Of a stretch of 64,000 nucleotides of DNA, positions 7,366-15,807 are shown piece by piece. Source of the DNA: an uncultured Cedecea sp. (GTDB lineage: Bacteria > Pseudomonadota > Gammaproteobacteria > Enterobacterales > Enterobacteriaceae); NCBI RefSeq assembly GCF_947498825.1, contig NZ_CANMLV010000009.1, positions 93,659-157,658 of the forward strand. Reading direction: 5' to 3'. Below the pieces are notes generated by a model. It was not told the DNA's origin and did not search any database. It worked only from the letters and a program-made list of their open reading frames with translations. A program made the translations under genes and the position numbers. Each line of letters begins with the position of its first letter. The stretch's first letter is position 1.

Positions 7366-7386
7366 GCGTCGTAAAACCCCGTCCTT
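7366..7386. mobile_element. Left-end fragment of an IS200/IS605-type element
   Basis: The 21 bases here are identical to 34047-34067, the left end of the decayed tnpB element near aas (GCGTCGTAAAACCCCGTCCT and one more T). Here the matching sequence stops abruptly and no tnpB follows. It lies at the 3' end of the MFS gene in an otherwise gene-free stretch (7041-7408). It looks like a scar of an excised or deleted element. Confidence 0.55.
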
Positions 7387-7408
7387 ATGAACTGACCCCA
7401 TAAATGTG

Positions 7409-8587
7409 TCACTGAGTTTCTCTCATCGCTGGAAACCCATGTGTTTTTCCCATCCACACCACCACCAGGGTAACTATCAGCAGTACCAGAAGTGCTGGTG
7501 AAAAACCGCCAACACCGAGATTATTCATGACCAGGGCGCCTGCAACACCTCCGCCGGCTATTGCAATATTCCATACGGTAACCAACATGGACTGCGCGAT
7601 ATCGGCGCAATCGCCTGCGGCTCTGGCCAGTGCAGTCTGGAATAAAGTTGCCGCACCGCCAAAAGCCAGACCCCAAATAGCAGACGCGGCATAAACAACG
7701 GTCGGTAGCTGACTGCTAAAGGGCAATAAGAAAGCGGCCAGGGAAAACAACAGAATACACACTAGCGTCAGCTTGCGCAGATGGTGGTCTATCAGTAAAC
7801 CAACCAGCCAGATACTGGGAAATGAGGACAGACCAAACAACAGCAGTACCAAGTCAGTATTTTCCGCCATATCCACGCTTGCCAGAAAAGGGACGATATA
7901 GGTATAGAGAATATTGTGTGCCAGAACGAAAGTCAGCACCACAAACAGGATTAGCCGTATTCCTGGCAGGGTAAAGACCTGCGCAATAGAGTAGGTCTTA
8001 CTGGTACTGACCCCGGCAAAGTCAGGGAGTTTTAAGTGAACCCAGAGCATAAGCAGTATTGCCAGTATGCTCATAATGGCAAAGCAATAGCGCCAGTCCA
8101 GCAGTTGACTCAGAAAAGCCCCGGCGGGTACGCCGAGTGAGAGAGCCAGCGGCGCACCTATCATCGCGATAGCAATCGCCCGGCCTTTTTGCTGTTCGGG
8201 AACCATGCGTGCGGCATAGCCTGCAACCAACGCCCATAATAACCCGGCAGAAATCCCTGCCAGAAAACGGGCTACCATGGTGAGGAAATAGCTGGTTGAT
8301 ATGGCGGTGACGCTGTTGGCAATAACAAAACCTGCCAGGGCGGTGAGCAGTAAAGGGCGGCGGCGGCTCTTCTGGGTAAGGGTCGTTAAGGGAATGGCTG
8401 CGACCAGAGAACCAATTGCATAGATGGTGATAGTCTGACCTATCCAGGCTTCTGAGACGGCCAGACTTTGTGACATTTGTGACAGAAGCCCGGCAGGCAA
8501 AGCCTCTGTCAGAATGGTAATAAAGCCTGTCAAAGCAAGGGCTAACAAAGATAATACAGGCATAGGGGGCGATGCTGAAGATATCAT
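7409..8587 (-). CDS. MFS transporter, DHA1 (drug/sugar efflux) family
   Basis: The 392-residue protein has twelve predicted membrane helices in two sets of six. Motifs of the DHA1 group are visible: an N-terminal TEALPAGLLSQM segment in helix 1, the loop TQKSRRRPLLL after helix 2, and RFLAGISAGLLWALVAGY in helix 4. Members export drugs, sugars or amino acids by proton antiport across the inner membrane. The gene is divergent from the LysR gene at 8703 with a 115-bp gap, a common arrangement in which the regulator controls the transporter. The substrate cannot be deduced. Confidence 0.85.
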   Translation of the reverse strand: MISSASPPMPVLSLLALALTGFITILTEALPAGLLSQMSQSLAVSEAWIGQTITIYAIGSLVAAIPLTTLTQKSRRRPLLLTALAGFVIANSVTAISTSYFLTMVARFLAGISAGLLWALVAGYAARMVPEQQKGRAIAIAMIGAPLALSLGVPAGAFLSQLLDWRYCFAIMSILAILLMLWVHLKLPDFAGVSTSKTYSIAQVFTLPGIRLILFVVLTFVLAHNILYTYIVPFLASVDMAENTDLVLLLFGLSSFPSIWLVGLLIDHHLRKLTLVCILLFSLAAFLLPFSSQLPTVVYAASAIWGLAFGGAATLFQTALARAAGDCADIAQSMLVTVWNIAIAGGGVAGALVMNNLGVGGFSPALLVLLIVTLVVVWMGKTHGFPAMRETQ

Positions 8588-8702
8588 GGCGTGACTCGGT
8601 CGTTATTAATCATGGCGCTATGATAGAAAGAGGTTATTCAGAGAAAAAGTAAGCTATAGTTCCGTTCATAACGGATAAATTTGTCCGTAATTGCGAGGCA
8701 TA

Positions 8703-9602
8703 ATGGAAAGTCTGAATGGGTTTGTGGTCTTTGTGCAGGTTGCGGAGTTACGTAGTTTTGTCGCTGTGGGGCGTGCCTTAGGTATTTCAGCTTCAGCGGT
8801 TGGTAAAAGTATTGCCAGGCTGGAAGAAAAATTAGGCGTTCGTCTTTTTCACCGAAGCACTCGCAGCATTACGCTCACCGCTGAAGGAGCATTATTCCTG
8901 ACGCGCAGCCGTCGTATTCTGGCGGAAATTGAAGCTGCACAGCAAGAACTATCCCTGGCGAGTGAATTGCCGCGTGGACGCTTGCGTGTCAGTTTGCCAC
9001 TGGTCAGCTCTCTGGTGCTACGGGTATTAGGTGAGTTTATGAAAACGTATCCTGAAATAGAGCTGGATCTCGATTTTACCGATCGTATGGTCGATGTTAT
9101 TGAGGAGGGATTTGATGCTGTGGTAAGGACGGGCGAACTTACTGATTCTCGTCTGGCCGCGCGTAAACTGGGGAAATATCGCTCGCTATTAGTGGCTTCC
9201 CCTGCCTATTTGAGTCAACACGGCAAGCCTTCTGTCCCCCATGACTTATTACAACATCGCTGTCTGCACTATCGTTTTGCTCACAGCGGAAAACTTGAAC
9301 CCTGGTGTTTTAATTTACCTCCAGACGAAACAGAGCTTCAACTGCCGGTATCGATGGTGTGTAATAACATTGAAACGCGGGTCTGCTTTGCGCTACAGGG
9401 ACTTGGAGTGGCCAATTTACCCGATTTCTCTATTCGTGAATTACTGGCGACAGGTCAATTACAGTCAGTGTTGGATGACTATGTAACCCGCGAGGGAACC
9501 TTTTATATACTATGGCCAGCCAGTAAGCATCCATCACCAAAAGTGCGGGTTTTGATCGATTTTCTGTGTGCGCGTATGTTTACGCCATCGTTCCAGAATT
9601 AA
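8703..9602 (+). CDS. LysR-family transcriptional regulator
   Basis: The 299-residue protein has the LysR helix-turn-helix in residues 1-60 (FVAVGRALGISASAVGKSIA, then RLEEKLGVRLFHRSTR) and a C-terminal periplasmic-binding-like effector domain from about residue 90. It belongs to the subgroup close to DsdC/PerR-type CrgA regulators that lack long C-terminal tails. The ATG at 8703 is preferred to the TTG at 8691 because the family begins MESLNGF-like. It is divergent from the MFS gene and probably regulates it through the shared 115-bp region (inference). Confidence 0.85.
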   Translation: MESLNGFVVFVQVAELRSFVAVGRALGISASAVGKSIARLEEKLGVRLFHRSTRSITLTAEGALFLTRSRRILAEIEAAQQELSLASELPRGRLRVSLPLVSSLVLRVLGEFMKTYPEIELDLDFTDRMVDVIEEGFDAVVRTGELTDSRLAARKLGKYRSLLVASPAYLSQHGKPSVPHDLLQHRCLHYRFAHSGKLEPWCFNLPPDETELQLPVSMVCNNIETRVCFALQGLGVANLPDFSIRELLATGQLQSVLDDYVTREGTFYILWPASKHPSPKVRVLIDFLCARMFTPSFQN

Positions 9603-9842
9603 TGCACAGAATGCTCTTGGTGGATGCAGAAAAGATATCGTTTCTGTATGCGGTATCTTTATAGTATTCCTAATGGCTCTTATAAATAAATTCCTATATT
9701 TCGGTGTGGGTGTTTTTTATTTATGAACATGCGTTAGCATGATTGATTTATTCTGATTTAAAATCCTGTAATGTTTTTTTATATACCAGAGTATTGAAAC
9801 ATCATATATTATCAGGGATTATTGATTAATAAGGATTTTAAT

Positions 9843-10790
9843 GTGGATTTTAACCTGATTTTTAATAATAACAGAAGCTGCCGTGTCAACGAAGAACGCC
9901 TTTCCGGAATGATAAATGGTGATAAAAAAATAGCTCTTCATCTCAATATATGGGAGAGAATAAAAGATTTTTTTAGAGATGATAAAAAATCGAATGCTTA
10001 TAAAGAATTGTATGAAATTCTGCACCATACTGATGATGGTACCAAGCTTGATGCATTCAATAAACTAATAAGTTTCGCGACACCAGAATGTGAAAAATAT
10101 TTTCATAAAGAAATCTCTGGAAAAGAGGTATTGTTTTATATTGCTGATAAAAAAGTGGGTCAGAGTAGCCTGTGCAAGCTGATGAATATCCATGAGCAAA
10201 CACCTCTATACGATATGTCTGCATCTGAACAACATCTTTTTTTAAAAATGCTTGATACGTTACGAAGAAATGACGGTCTGTATCGTGACAGCTATGCCAG
10301 TGACATCAGACTGGAAATGTATGAAGAGCATTATCCTGAACTATTAGAGTTATACCGTCCGCAGACAATGGTCGAAGACTCTGGCACCGAACTGAAAAAC
10401 GTAGATTTTCTCAGTTACAGTGAAGAGAAATCACTCAATTATTTAAAACATAAAGCGGCTATGAAGTTAACCCATCAATTTTCTTCTATGGGTTATCAGA
10501 AAATAGAATCAAGAGTTGTATTTACTATGGTTCATCCATCGATTGATTATTTAATAAAAGCATATTCAAAATCTTATTATAATGGAGAGTCAAGTACTGA
10601 ACTTAATTCTGATAAAATGAAAGTTCTAAACGAAATTTATAATACATATACTTATAGCTATGGCGGAGGTATTAAATTGGAAGTGGATAACGTACTGGAA
10701 AAAATCTATAACGCGTATGATGGAACACTAAACATTTCCTGTGCTGGTAAAAATTATAATAAATTGGCATATCCTCATCGCACCTTATAA
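9843..10790 (+). CDS. SopD-family type III secretion effector homologue
   Basis: From a GTG at 9843 (AAGGA 8 bp upstream) the product has 315 residues, against 317 for Salmonella SopD, and aligns with it along its length from memory of that sequence: MDFNLIFNNN with MPVTLSFGNR, VNEERLSGMI with INHSRLARLM, TMVHPSIDYLIKAY (from about 228) with DMVHPTLSYLLQAY, and the C-terminal EVDNVLEKIYNAYDGTL with EIDAILRRIYRSHNNTL. Residues 37-44 read WERIKDFF, matching the Salmonella translocated-effector motif WEK(I/M)xxFF. SopD proteins enter host cells and act on Rab GTPases. The gene is clearly more AT-rich than its neighbours, lies alone between a LysR gene and a palindromic repeat, and no secretion apparatus is in the window. 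A TTG start at 9822 would add seven residues but fits SopD less well. Confidence 0.88.
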   Translation: MDFNLIFNNNRSCRVNEERLSGMINGDKKIALHLNIWERIKDFFRDDKKSNAYKELYEILHHTDDGTKLDAFNKLISFATPECEKYFHKEISGKEVLFYIADKKVGQSSLCKLMNIHEQTPLYDMSASEQHLFLKMLDTLRRNDGLYRDSYASDIRLEMYEEHYPELLELYRPQTMVEDSGTELKNVDFLSYSEEKSLNYLKHKAAMKLTHQFSSMGYQKIESRVVFTMVHPSIDYLIKAYSKSYYNGESSTELNSDKMKVLNEIYNTYTYSYGGGIKLEVDNVLEKIYNAYDGTLNISCAGKNYNKLAYPHRTL

Positions 10791-10864
10791 ATGCAATGAA
10801 AAATATTGAGCTTAACATTCGAACCTAATATGCTCGGTGCGCTACAATACATCTTTGATATCTA

Positions 10865-10987
10865 TACCCGTCATACTTCAAGTTGCTTGGGCTTTGCCTG
10901 CGTCCAGCCCGCCGAATCACATAGTTTATCTATGCTCATCGACGGGCTGAACTGGGAGCCTACAAGCAACTCGAATTATTTTGGGCA
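10865..10987. repeat. 123-bp palindromic repeat, copy 1 (YPAL-like)
   Basis: This begins TACCCGTCATACTTCAAGTT and ends GCAACTCGAATTATTTTGGG plus CA. The arms are inverted repeats, and the centre (GAATCACATAGTTTATCTAT) forms a second hairpin. TA dinucleotides flank both ends (10863-10864 and 10988-10989). Copies 2 and 3 have the same 123-bp length. It separates the SopD-like gene from gss. Confidence 0.9.
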
Positions 10988-11021
10988 TATGCTTAGTATT
11001 GCATGGGTATGGCTTGAATGG

Positions 11022-11064
11022 ATCCTACCAAAGAATACAGAGTGTCTTTTTTCATTGGTAGGAT
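11022..11064. repeat. Inverted repeat with long loop
   Basis: A perfect 10-bp inverted repeat (ATCCTACCAA / TTGGTAGGAT) encloses a 23-nt loop with a T-run, just beyond the 3' end of gss. It is not a canonical terminator because the T-run is inside the loop. Its function is unknown; remnant ends of a small mobile element are possible. Confidence 0.45.
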
Positions 11065-11080
11065 ATGTAAACAGTATCAA

Positions 11081-12964
11081 TTATTTATTATATAAATCGT
11101 CTTCATCTTCAATAATCCGCAATGGATCAATATCACTCTCTTTTTTGATAACTAACCCTTTTTCTGAACGCACACAGACGCCACCATAATGACCGCCAAC
11201 GGTGAAGGCGCACAGTTGAATGTAGCGTTCGCCTACTTTAGGCAAACACCAAAGCTGTTGATAAATATTTTTCTGTGTATCAAATTTACCCGAGGTTTCA
11301 TCCAACACCTTATCATCATGATTAATCAGGCCGATATTATTGCCGCAGCGCCCCGCGATGGGTTTAACGGCATAACCTGTTTGCTCCAGTTCTTCATTCA
11401 GGGCAAAATCGGCATCCAGTAAATAGCGGTGGTGTGGGAACAAAGACCATAGTACGGGCAGGATGGCCTTATTACTTGGGATAACTGTCCAGAGCGGTTC
11501 AAAAACCATCACTTCCGGGCGGAGCAGCACATCTATCAGACGTATGCGATCTTCAGGGTGCCCGGTACGGATAGGAACACCCGCATGTTCAGCTTCACTT
11601 TCTTCTCGTAACTGATCAAATGCAGTTTCCCAGGCCCAAGTTTTCCAGACACAATTGACCGGGCGCCTGTCACCATCGACTAACTGCCCAGTTGTGTCCC
11701 AGTGTAGCTCTTCCAGACCATGAATAATTTTGCTTTCGAAACCGGCTTTAGTCAGTGCCCGTTGCATAAATTGTGCGTGGTAGCTCTCTTCGGCATCATT
11801 ATCCTGAAGTATATGTACAAAAGAGCTGGCATCGCTATGCTTCCAGGTACTGGCCAAGAGCTCTAATAAATATTTACCGGGGTCTTTACCAGGAATATGA
11901 CCGGCCTGTTTTGCCCATTTACCTAATATTAGCCCTGTTTCAGCATGGCATGAGGCAGAATCTGCGTTATATTCATAAACTTTCAGGCCGCGCTCATCCA
12001 TACAGAAATCAATACGCCCGGTAATCATATGATGGCGGCGGCGCTGCCATGACAAGCGTAGTCTTGGCCACAATGCTTCTGGAATATCAAACAGAGCCAG
12101 TAAATTATCATCTTTCATCACCTTGTCAGTTGCGTGTAGATACATCAGATGCATTTCATTGGTCGCATGGATCAGCTCTTGTTCGGCACTGCGCGAAATC
12201 GTCAGGTAGCGGTAAGGATTTTCATTAATCGTGCAGCCATCATTCGCTGTGATATATGTCTGCTCCAGCGTATCCTGAGGATTGAGCCAGGTCTCGTCAA
12301 ATTGACCCTGACGAGGGATCGATATTTCATGGATAGCGAGATAGTGCGCAGGTACTTCTGGTTGAGGCAGGCTATAGCGGGTATCGTTAGTCTGGATCAT
12401 CCAGCCCAGGAGTTCAGTATCCTGTAACGTATCCTGAATAAAGTATTTTCCATCCAGCTGTTGTAATGGCAACTCCCGCGTCCATTGCTGCCCTTTCGGG
12501 AGAGGATGATGGATGACATTTTGTTCGGCAATACGCACTTTGTCACTCAGTACTTGGGTGATAATAGCGACGTGCCCGGTTTCAATAAATTCACCGCCTT
12601 CCTGCCAGATAAGCAGCGCACCTTTTTGAGGAGGACGTTTACTGCCATTGGCAAATGCCTGGAGGGGTAACAGGTTATCATTCACGACTTGGCGCAAATA
12701 GCGCAGGGAAAATATTTCATAAGCCATTCTGACATCTGTCAGAATCGTACCGTAATTGAGATAGAGAAAGCGGCGTGCGAACTCAACACATTGCCACTTA
12801 TAACCCATATATTCTTTGTCCAGATAGTGGCGAAATGAAGAGTCATCCAGCCGGTCTGCATTTTTCAGAGAGTCATAATCAGAAGAGTAAATGGCTACAC
12901 CGCCTGGAGCATAACCTAACAATGTACCGAAGGGAGCATGCTGTACTGTACTTTTCTCACTCAT
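11081..12964 (-). CDS. gss: Bifunctional glutathionylspermidine synthetase/amidase
   Basis: The 627-residue protein matches E. coli Gss (619 residues) along its length. The N-terminal CHAP-type amidase domain (1-200) starts FGTLLGYAPGGVAIYSSDY and has its catalytic cysteine C59 in KWQCVEFARRF; the C-terminal ATP-grasp synthetase domain includes RRRHHMITGRIDFCMDERG, VWKTWAWETAFDQ, AVKPIAGRCGNNI and the final GGHYGGVCVR. It joins glutathione to spermidine with ATP and hydrolyses the product. The ATG at 12964 is chosen from the family start. The last residues differ from E. coli and end in an acidic EDEDDLYNK tail. Confidence 0.97.
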   Translation of the reverse strand: MSEKSTVQHAPFGTLLGYAPGGVAIYSSDYDSLKNADRLDDSSFRHYLDKEYMGYKWQCVEFARRFLYLNYGTILTDVRMAYEIFSLRYLRQVVNDNLLPLQAFANGSKRPPQKGALLIWQEGGEFIETGHVAIITQVLSDKVRIAEQNVIHHPLPKGQQWTRELPLQQLDGKYFIQDTLQDTELLGWMIQTNDTRYSLPQPEVPAHYLAIHEISIPRQGQFDETWLNPQDTLEQTYITANDGCTINENPYRYLTISRSAEQELIHATNEMHLMYLHATDKVMKDDNLLALFDIPEALWPRLRLSWQRRRHHMITGRIDFCMDERGLKVYEYNADSASCHAETGLILGKWAKQAGHIPGKDPGKYLLELLASTWKHSDASSFVHILQDNDAEESYHAQFMQRALTKAGFESKIIHGLEELHWDTTGQLVDGDRRPVNCVWKTWAWETAFDQLREESEAEHAGVPIRTGHPEDRIRLIDVLLRPEVMVFEPLWTVIPSNKAILPVLWSLFPHHRYLLDADFALNEELEQTGYAVKPIAGRCGNNIGLINHDDKVLDETSGKFDTQKNIYQQLWCLPKVGERYIQLCAFTVGGHYGGVCVRSEKGLVIKKESDIDPLRIIEDEDDLYNK

Positions 12965-13384
12965 AGAAGGAGCCTTACACAAAGATGGCTGTCACGGTAA
13001 CCGTGGAGATAAAAATCAATCTTAAAACCACTCACCTTTTCCTGTTGGTTGTTGGCTGACAAGAGAAGGCCAATGGAAGGATGGCCGAGTGTTTGTATTG
13101 AGCACCTGACCTTTAAGAGAATAGCATGTTAGCCTGAATCGCTATTTGACCGGGTCGATATCTGGTATCTTATTAAAATAACATATTGATATTACGAAAT
13201 TATTTTTTTGTTAAACGAGATGCTACCACCTGATGTACTTTGCTCGGCCTGCGTGTTTTGTATGGCTGGCAACAATACTTCAGTGGATATTATTCTCATT
13301 ACATAGTCTCATTTGTCCTACACTAAAGGACGAATTCGATACTGATAACTTGTTCTTTCAATCAGAGGTATGCAAGATAACATT
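12965..13384. promoter_or_regulatory. gss/cbpA divergent intergenic region with candidate RpoS promoter
   Basis: This 420-bp stretch contains no plausible gene. CTACACT at 13318-13324 followed by AAA matches the extended -10 element favoured by sigma S (C-CTAYACT), fitting the known stationary-phase control of cbpA in E. coli. No clear promoter for gss was recognised. Confidence 0.5.
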
Positions 13385-14302
13385 ATGGAATTAAAGGATT
13401 ATTACGCCATTCTGGGTGTGGAACGAACAGATAGTCTGAAGACAATCAAGACAGCTTACCGTCGTCTGGCACGTAAATATCATCCTGATGTCAGTAAAGA
13501 AGTAGACGCAGAACAACATTTCAAAGAAGTTGCTGAAGCCTGGGAAGTACTCAGTGATGAGCAACGCCGTGCTGAGTATGATGAGCAATGGAAATATCGC
13601 AACGATCCGCGCTTTAGCCAGCATAGTCGTCAGGGGCAGCAAAACCAGCGCTATTATAGCCAGGATGATTTCGGCGATATTTTTTCCTCGATGTTTGACC
13701 GCAGAGGTGGACAGCAGCAACGTACGCGTGGGCATGATTTTGAAATCGAAGTGGCTGTTTTCCTTGAAGATACGCTCGAAGCTCATAAACGTCCGATCAG
13801 TTTTAAATTGCCTGTCTATGATATGTTTGGGCGAGTGGTACAGGAAACGCCAAAAACGTTGAATGTGACTATCCCGGCAGGGGTCGTTGACGGGCAAAAA
13901 ATACGTCTTAAAGGGCAGGGGACAGCGGGTACGAATGGAGGACCTAACGGTGATTTATGGATGATTATCCGTATCGCTCCACATCCGCTGTTCAATATAA
14001 TCGGCCATGATCTGGAAATTGTGCTGCCACTGGCGCCCTGGGAAGCTGCTCTGGGGGAAAAAATTACCATCCCAACGCTGAAAGACAGTATTCGGTTAAC
14101 AATACCTGCCGGTAGTCAAGCCGGGCAACGTTTACGTATTCCGGGGAAGGGATTGGTGAACAAGCAGCAAACGGGTGATTTATATGTAGTGATTAAAATA
14201 GTTATGCCGCCTAAGCCAGACGATAAAACAGCGGAATATTGGAAAAAACTGGCTGAAGCGCAATCATCCTATGATCCGCGTGAAAAATGGGGGAAAGCAT
14301 AA
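13385..14302 (+). CDS. cbpA: Curved DNA-binding protein CbpA, DnaJ co-chaperone
   Basis: The 305-residue protein has an N-terminal J domain ([20 protein letters not shown], then HPD in [11 protein letters not shown]), a G/F-like linker with [19 protein letters not shown], and two C-terminal beta domains (about 115-290) with no zinc finger, the layout of CbpA. It stimulates DnaK and binds curved DNA in the nucleoid in stationary phase. The ATG at 13385 is chosen from homology; the ATG at 13370 has AGAGG too close. Its stop overlaps the cbpM start by 1 bp (TAATG). Confidence 0.97.
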   Translation: MELKDYYAILGVERTDSLKTIKTAYRRLARKYHPDVSKEVDAEQHFKEVAEAWEVLSDEQRRAEYDEQWKYRNDPRFSQHSRQGQQNQRYYSQDDFGDIFSSMFDRRGGQQQRTRGHDFEIEVAVFLEDTLEAHKRPISFKLPVYDMFGRVVQETPKTLNVTIPAGVVDGQKIRLKGQGTAGTNGGPNGDLWMIIRIAPHPLFNIIGHDLEIVLPLAPWEAALGEKITIPTLKDSIRLTIPAGSQAGQRLRIPGKGLVNKQQTGDLYVVIKIVMPPKPDDKTAEYWKKLAEAQSSYDPREKWGKA

Positions 14303-14616
14303 TGGCAGAGATGACAGTAATAACCCATACAATCAGTGAGCTTTGTTCTTATACCGGAGTATCGGAAGAGGATCTGTTGGAGATCGTCGGACTGGGCGTT
14401 ATTGAACCGCAACTGACACAAAACGAACATTGGATCTTTGCTGAAAATGATGTGGTTATTGTCCATCAGGCCGCTCGTCTGTGCCGTGAGCTGGCACTGG
14501 ATTGGTCAGGTATTGCTATCGTGCTGAGTTTGCTTGAAAGCAACCGTTCTTTACATAATGAAAATATTCAACTAGAGCAGCGACTGGCAAAATTTATTTC
14601 AAGCGATCTGAGCTAA
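14302..14616 (+). CDS. cbpM: CbpA modulator CbpM
   Basis: The 104-residue protein is the small MerR-like-helix partner of CbpA. It has an N-terminal helix-turn-helix-like region (ITHTISELCSYTGVSEEDL), the conserved core WIFAENDVVIVHQAARLCRE, and a C-terminal coiled helix (LHNENIQLEQRLAKF). CbpM binds the CbpA J domain and blocks its co-chaperone and DNA-binding activities. It is translationally coupled to cbpA by overlapping stop and start codons. Confidence 0.95.
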   Translation: MAEMTVITHTISELCSYTGVSEEDLLEIVGLGVIEPQLTQNEHWIFAENDVVIVHQAARLCRELALDWSGIAIVLSLLESNRSLHNENIQLEQRLAKFISSDLS

Positions 14617-14640
14617 ACCTTTTTCTGTACCGATGTGATG

Positions 14641-14671
14641 GCAGTCTACTGGTATGAAGACTGCTTTGTTT
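14641..14671 (+). terminator. Candidate rho-independent terminator after cbpAM
   Basis: A GCAGTCT / AGACTGC stem with a 10-nt loop is followed by TTTGTTT, 24 bp after the cbpM stop codon. Confidence 0.6.
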
Positions 14672-14690
14672 CGCCTGTCTCTTGTTCAGG

Positions 14691-15686
14691 TTAGATGGTT
14701 TCACCCATAAAAATTTGATAATCGAGAGAGACCGTTTTTGCTGAAAAGTAGGGAGCCGCTATTTTTTTTAATAATAGTTCTGCGGCAGTATAACCAATGT
14801 CATAGCGAGGAGTGATCACGCTGGCCATTGTGGGATACATTTCACGGCTGATATCCAGTCCATGAAATCCGGCAATGGCAATACGCTCTGGAACGGGGAT
14901 TTTTTTCCGTAAACACCAAACCAATGCGCCAAGCGCTAAATCATCATTGGTACAAAAAACGGCATCGAGGTTAGGATAAAGCGCCAAGGCATTTTCCATC
15001 ATCTCTGCGCCTAATTTCTGTGAAGAGACTACCTTCGGGTTAACACGGCGAGCTTCCGCTCCTCTTTCATTCATTGCACGGCAATAGCCTTGATAACGCT
15101 CTTCATCTCGTTTGTCATTTCGTGAACCAAAGTAGACAATCCGCGTACGTCCCTTATCAAGTAGAATACGGGTCATATCGTATCCGGCATTAAAATTACT
15201 AAACCCAACTTGCATATCCAGACAACTTCCTTCGGAATCCATCACTTCAACAATGGGAATGCGTGCAGCGCGCAGATATTTTTCGGCCCGGAGTGTATGG
15301 TTCTTTTCTGTCAGTAAAATGCCATCAATATTATAAGAAAGTAGATTGATAATCTGTTCTTCTTCGATCAGTTTATCATAGTTAAAATTTCCAGTAAGTA
15401 TTTGATAATTACCAATTTTAGTTGCTTCTTCAATACCGCTTAATAGATCGGCAAAAATTTGATTTTTAAAAGAAGGAATTAACACACCCAAAGTGTAACT
15501 CTTGGAATTAAGTAACATTTCGGGAGCACGATTAGGGATGTAATTAATCTCTTCTATGATTTTTGCGATTTTTTCCCCCGTCTCCGGGGCGACGCGATCA
15601 GGCGTTCGCAAGTAACGGCTGACAGTCATTTTAGTCACACCGGCCAGCGTGGCGATATCCTGCAACGATATACGGTGAGATCTCAT
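14691..15686 (-). CDS. idnR: LacI/GalR-family regulator IdnR (idonate/gluconate)
   Basis: The 331-residue protein matches E. coli IdnR (332 residues): N-terminal HRISLQDIATLAGVTKMTVS, hinge INYIPNRAPEMLLNSKSYTL, then the ligand-binding domain with AVFCTNDDLALGALVW and IAGFHGLDISREM. IdnR controls L-idonate and 5-ketogluconate catabolism and can also bind gluconate-regulon operators. The ATG at 15686 gives the family start. It is downstream of idnO in the same direction, 106 bp apart. An operator of the GntR/IdnR type is found upstream of idnO. Confidence 0.9.
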   Translation of the reverse strand: MRSHRISLQDIATLAGVTKMTVSRYLRTPDRVAPETGEKIAKIIEEINYIPNRAPEMLLNSKSYTLGVLIPSFKNQIFADLLSGIEEATKIGNYQILTGNFNYDKLIEEEQIINLLSYNIDGILLTEKNHTLRAEKYLRAARIPIVEVMDSEGSCLDMQVGFSNFNAGYDMTRILLDKGRTRIVYFGSRNDKRDEERYQGYCRAMNERGAEARRVNPKVVSSQKLGAEMMENALALYPNLDAVFCTNDDLALGALVWCLRKKIPVPERIAIAGFHGLDISREMYPTMASVITPRYDIGYTAAELLLKKIAAPYFSAKTVSLDYQIFMGETI

Positions 15687-15761
15687 CATTACCCTCTGCA
15701 TAAGAAGCGATTAATTTTTGCTCCGGACATATAGTCGCCGCGCTGGTTGTACCGAACAGCT

Positions 15762-15788
15762 TAAGAGCCTATCCCATTAGGCTCTTAA
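15762..15788. other. Hairpin between idnO and idnR
   Basis: AAGAGCCT and AGGCTCTT form a perfect 8-bp stem with a short loop, 20 bp after the idnO stop. No T-run follows on the minus strand, so it may be a processing or attenuating hairpin instead of a strong terminator. Confidence 0.5.
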
Positions 15789-15807
15789 CGTTGCATAATA
15801 TAAACTT

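Noticed and set aside
9819..10028. Minus-strand frame opposite the SopD homologue
   Set aside because: It is the antisense of an AT-rich coding region, Phe/Ile/Lys-rich and without a start signal.
10806..11189. 127-codon frame after the SopD homologue
   Set aside because: It is mostly a translation of the palindromic repeat and the antisense of the gss 3' end.
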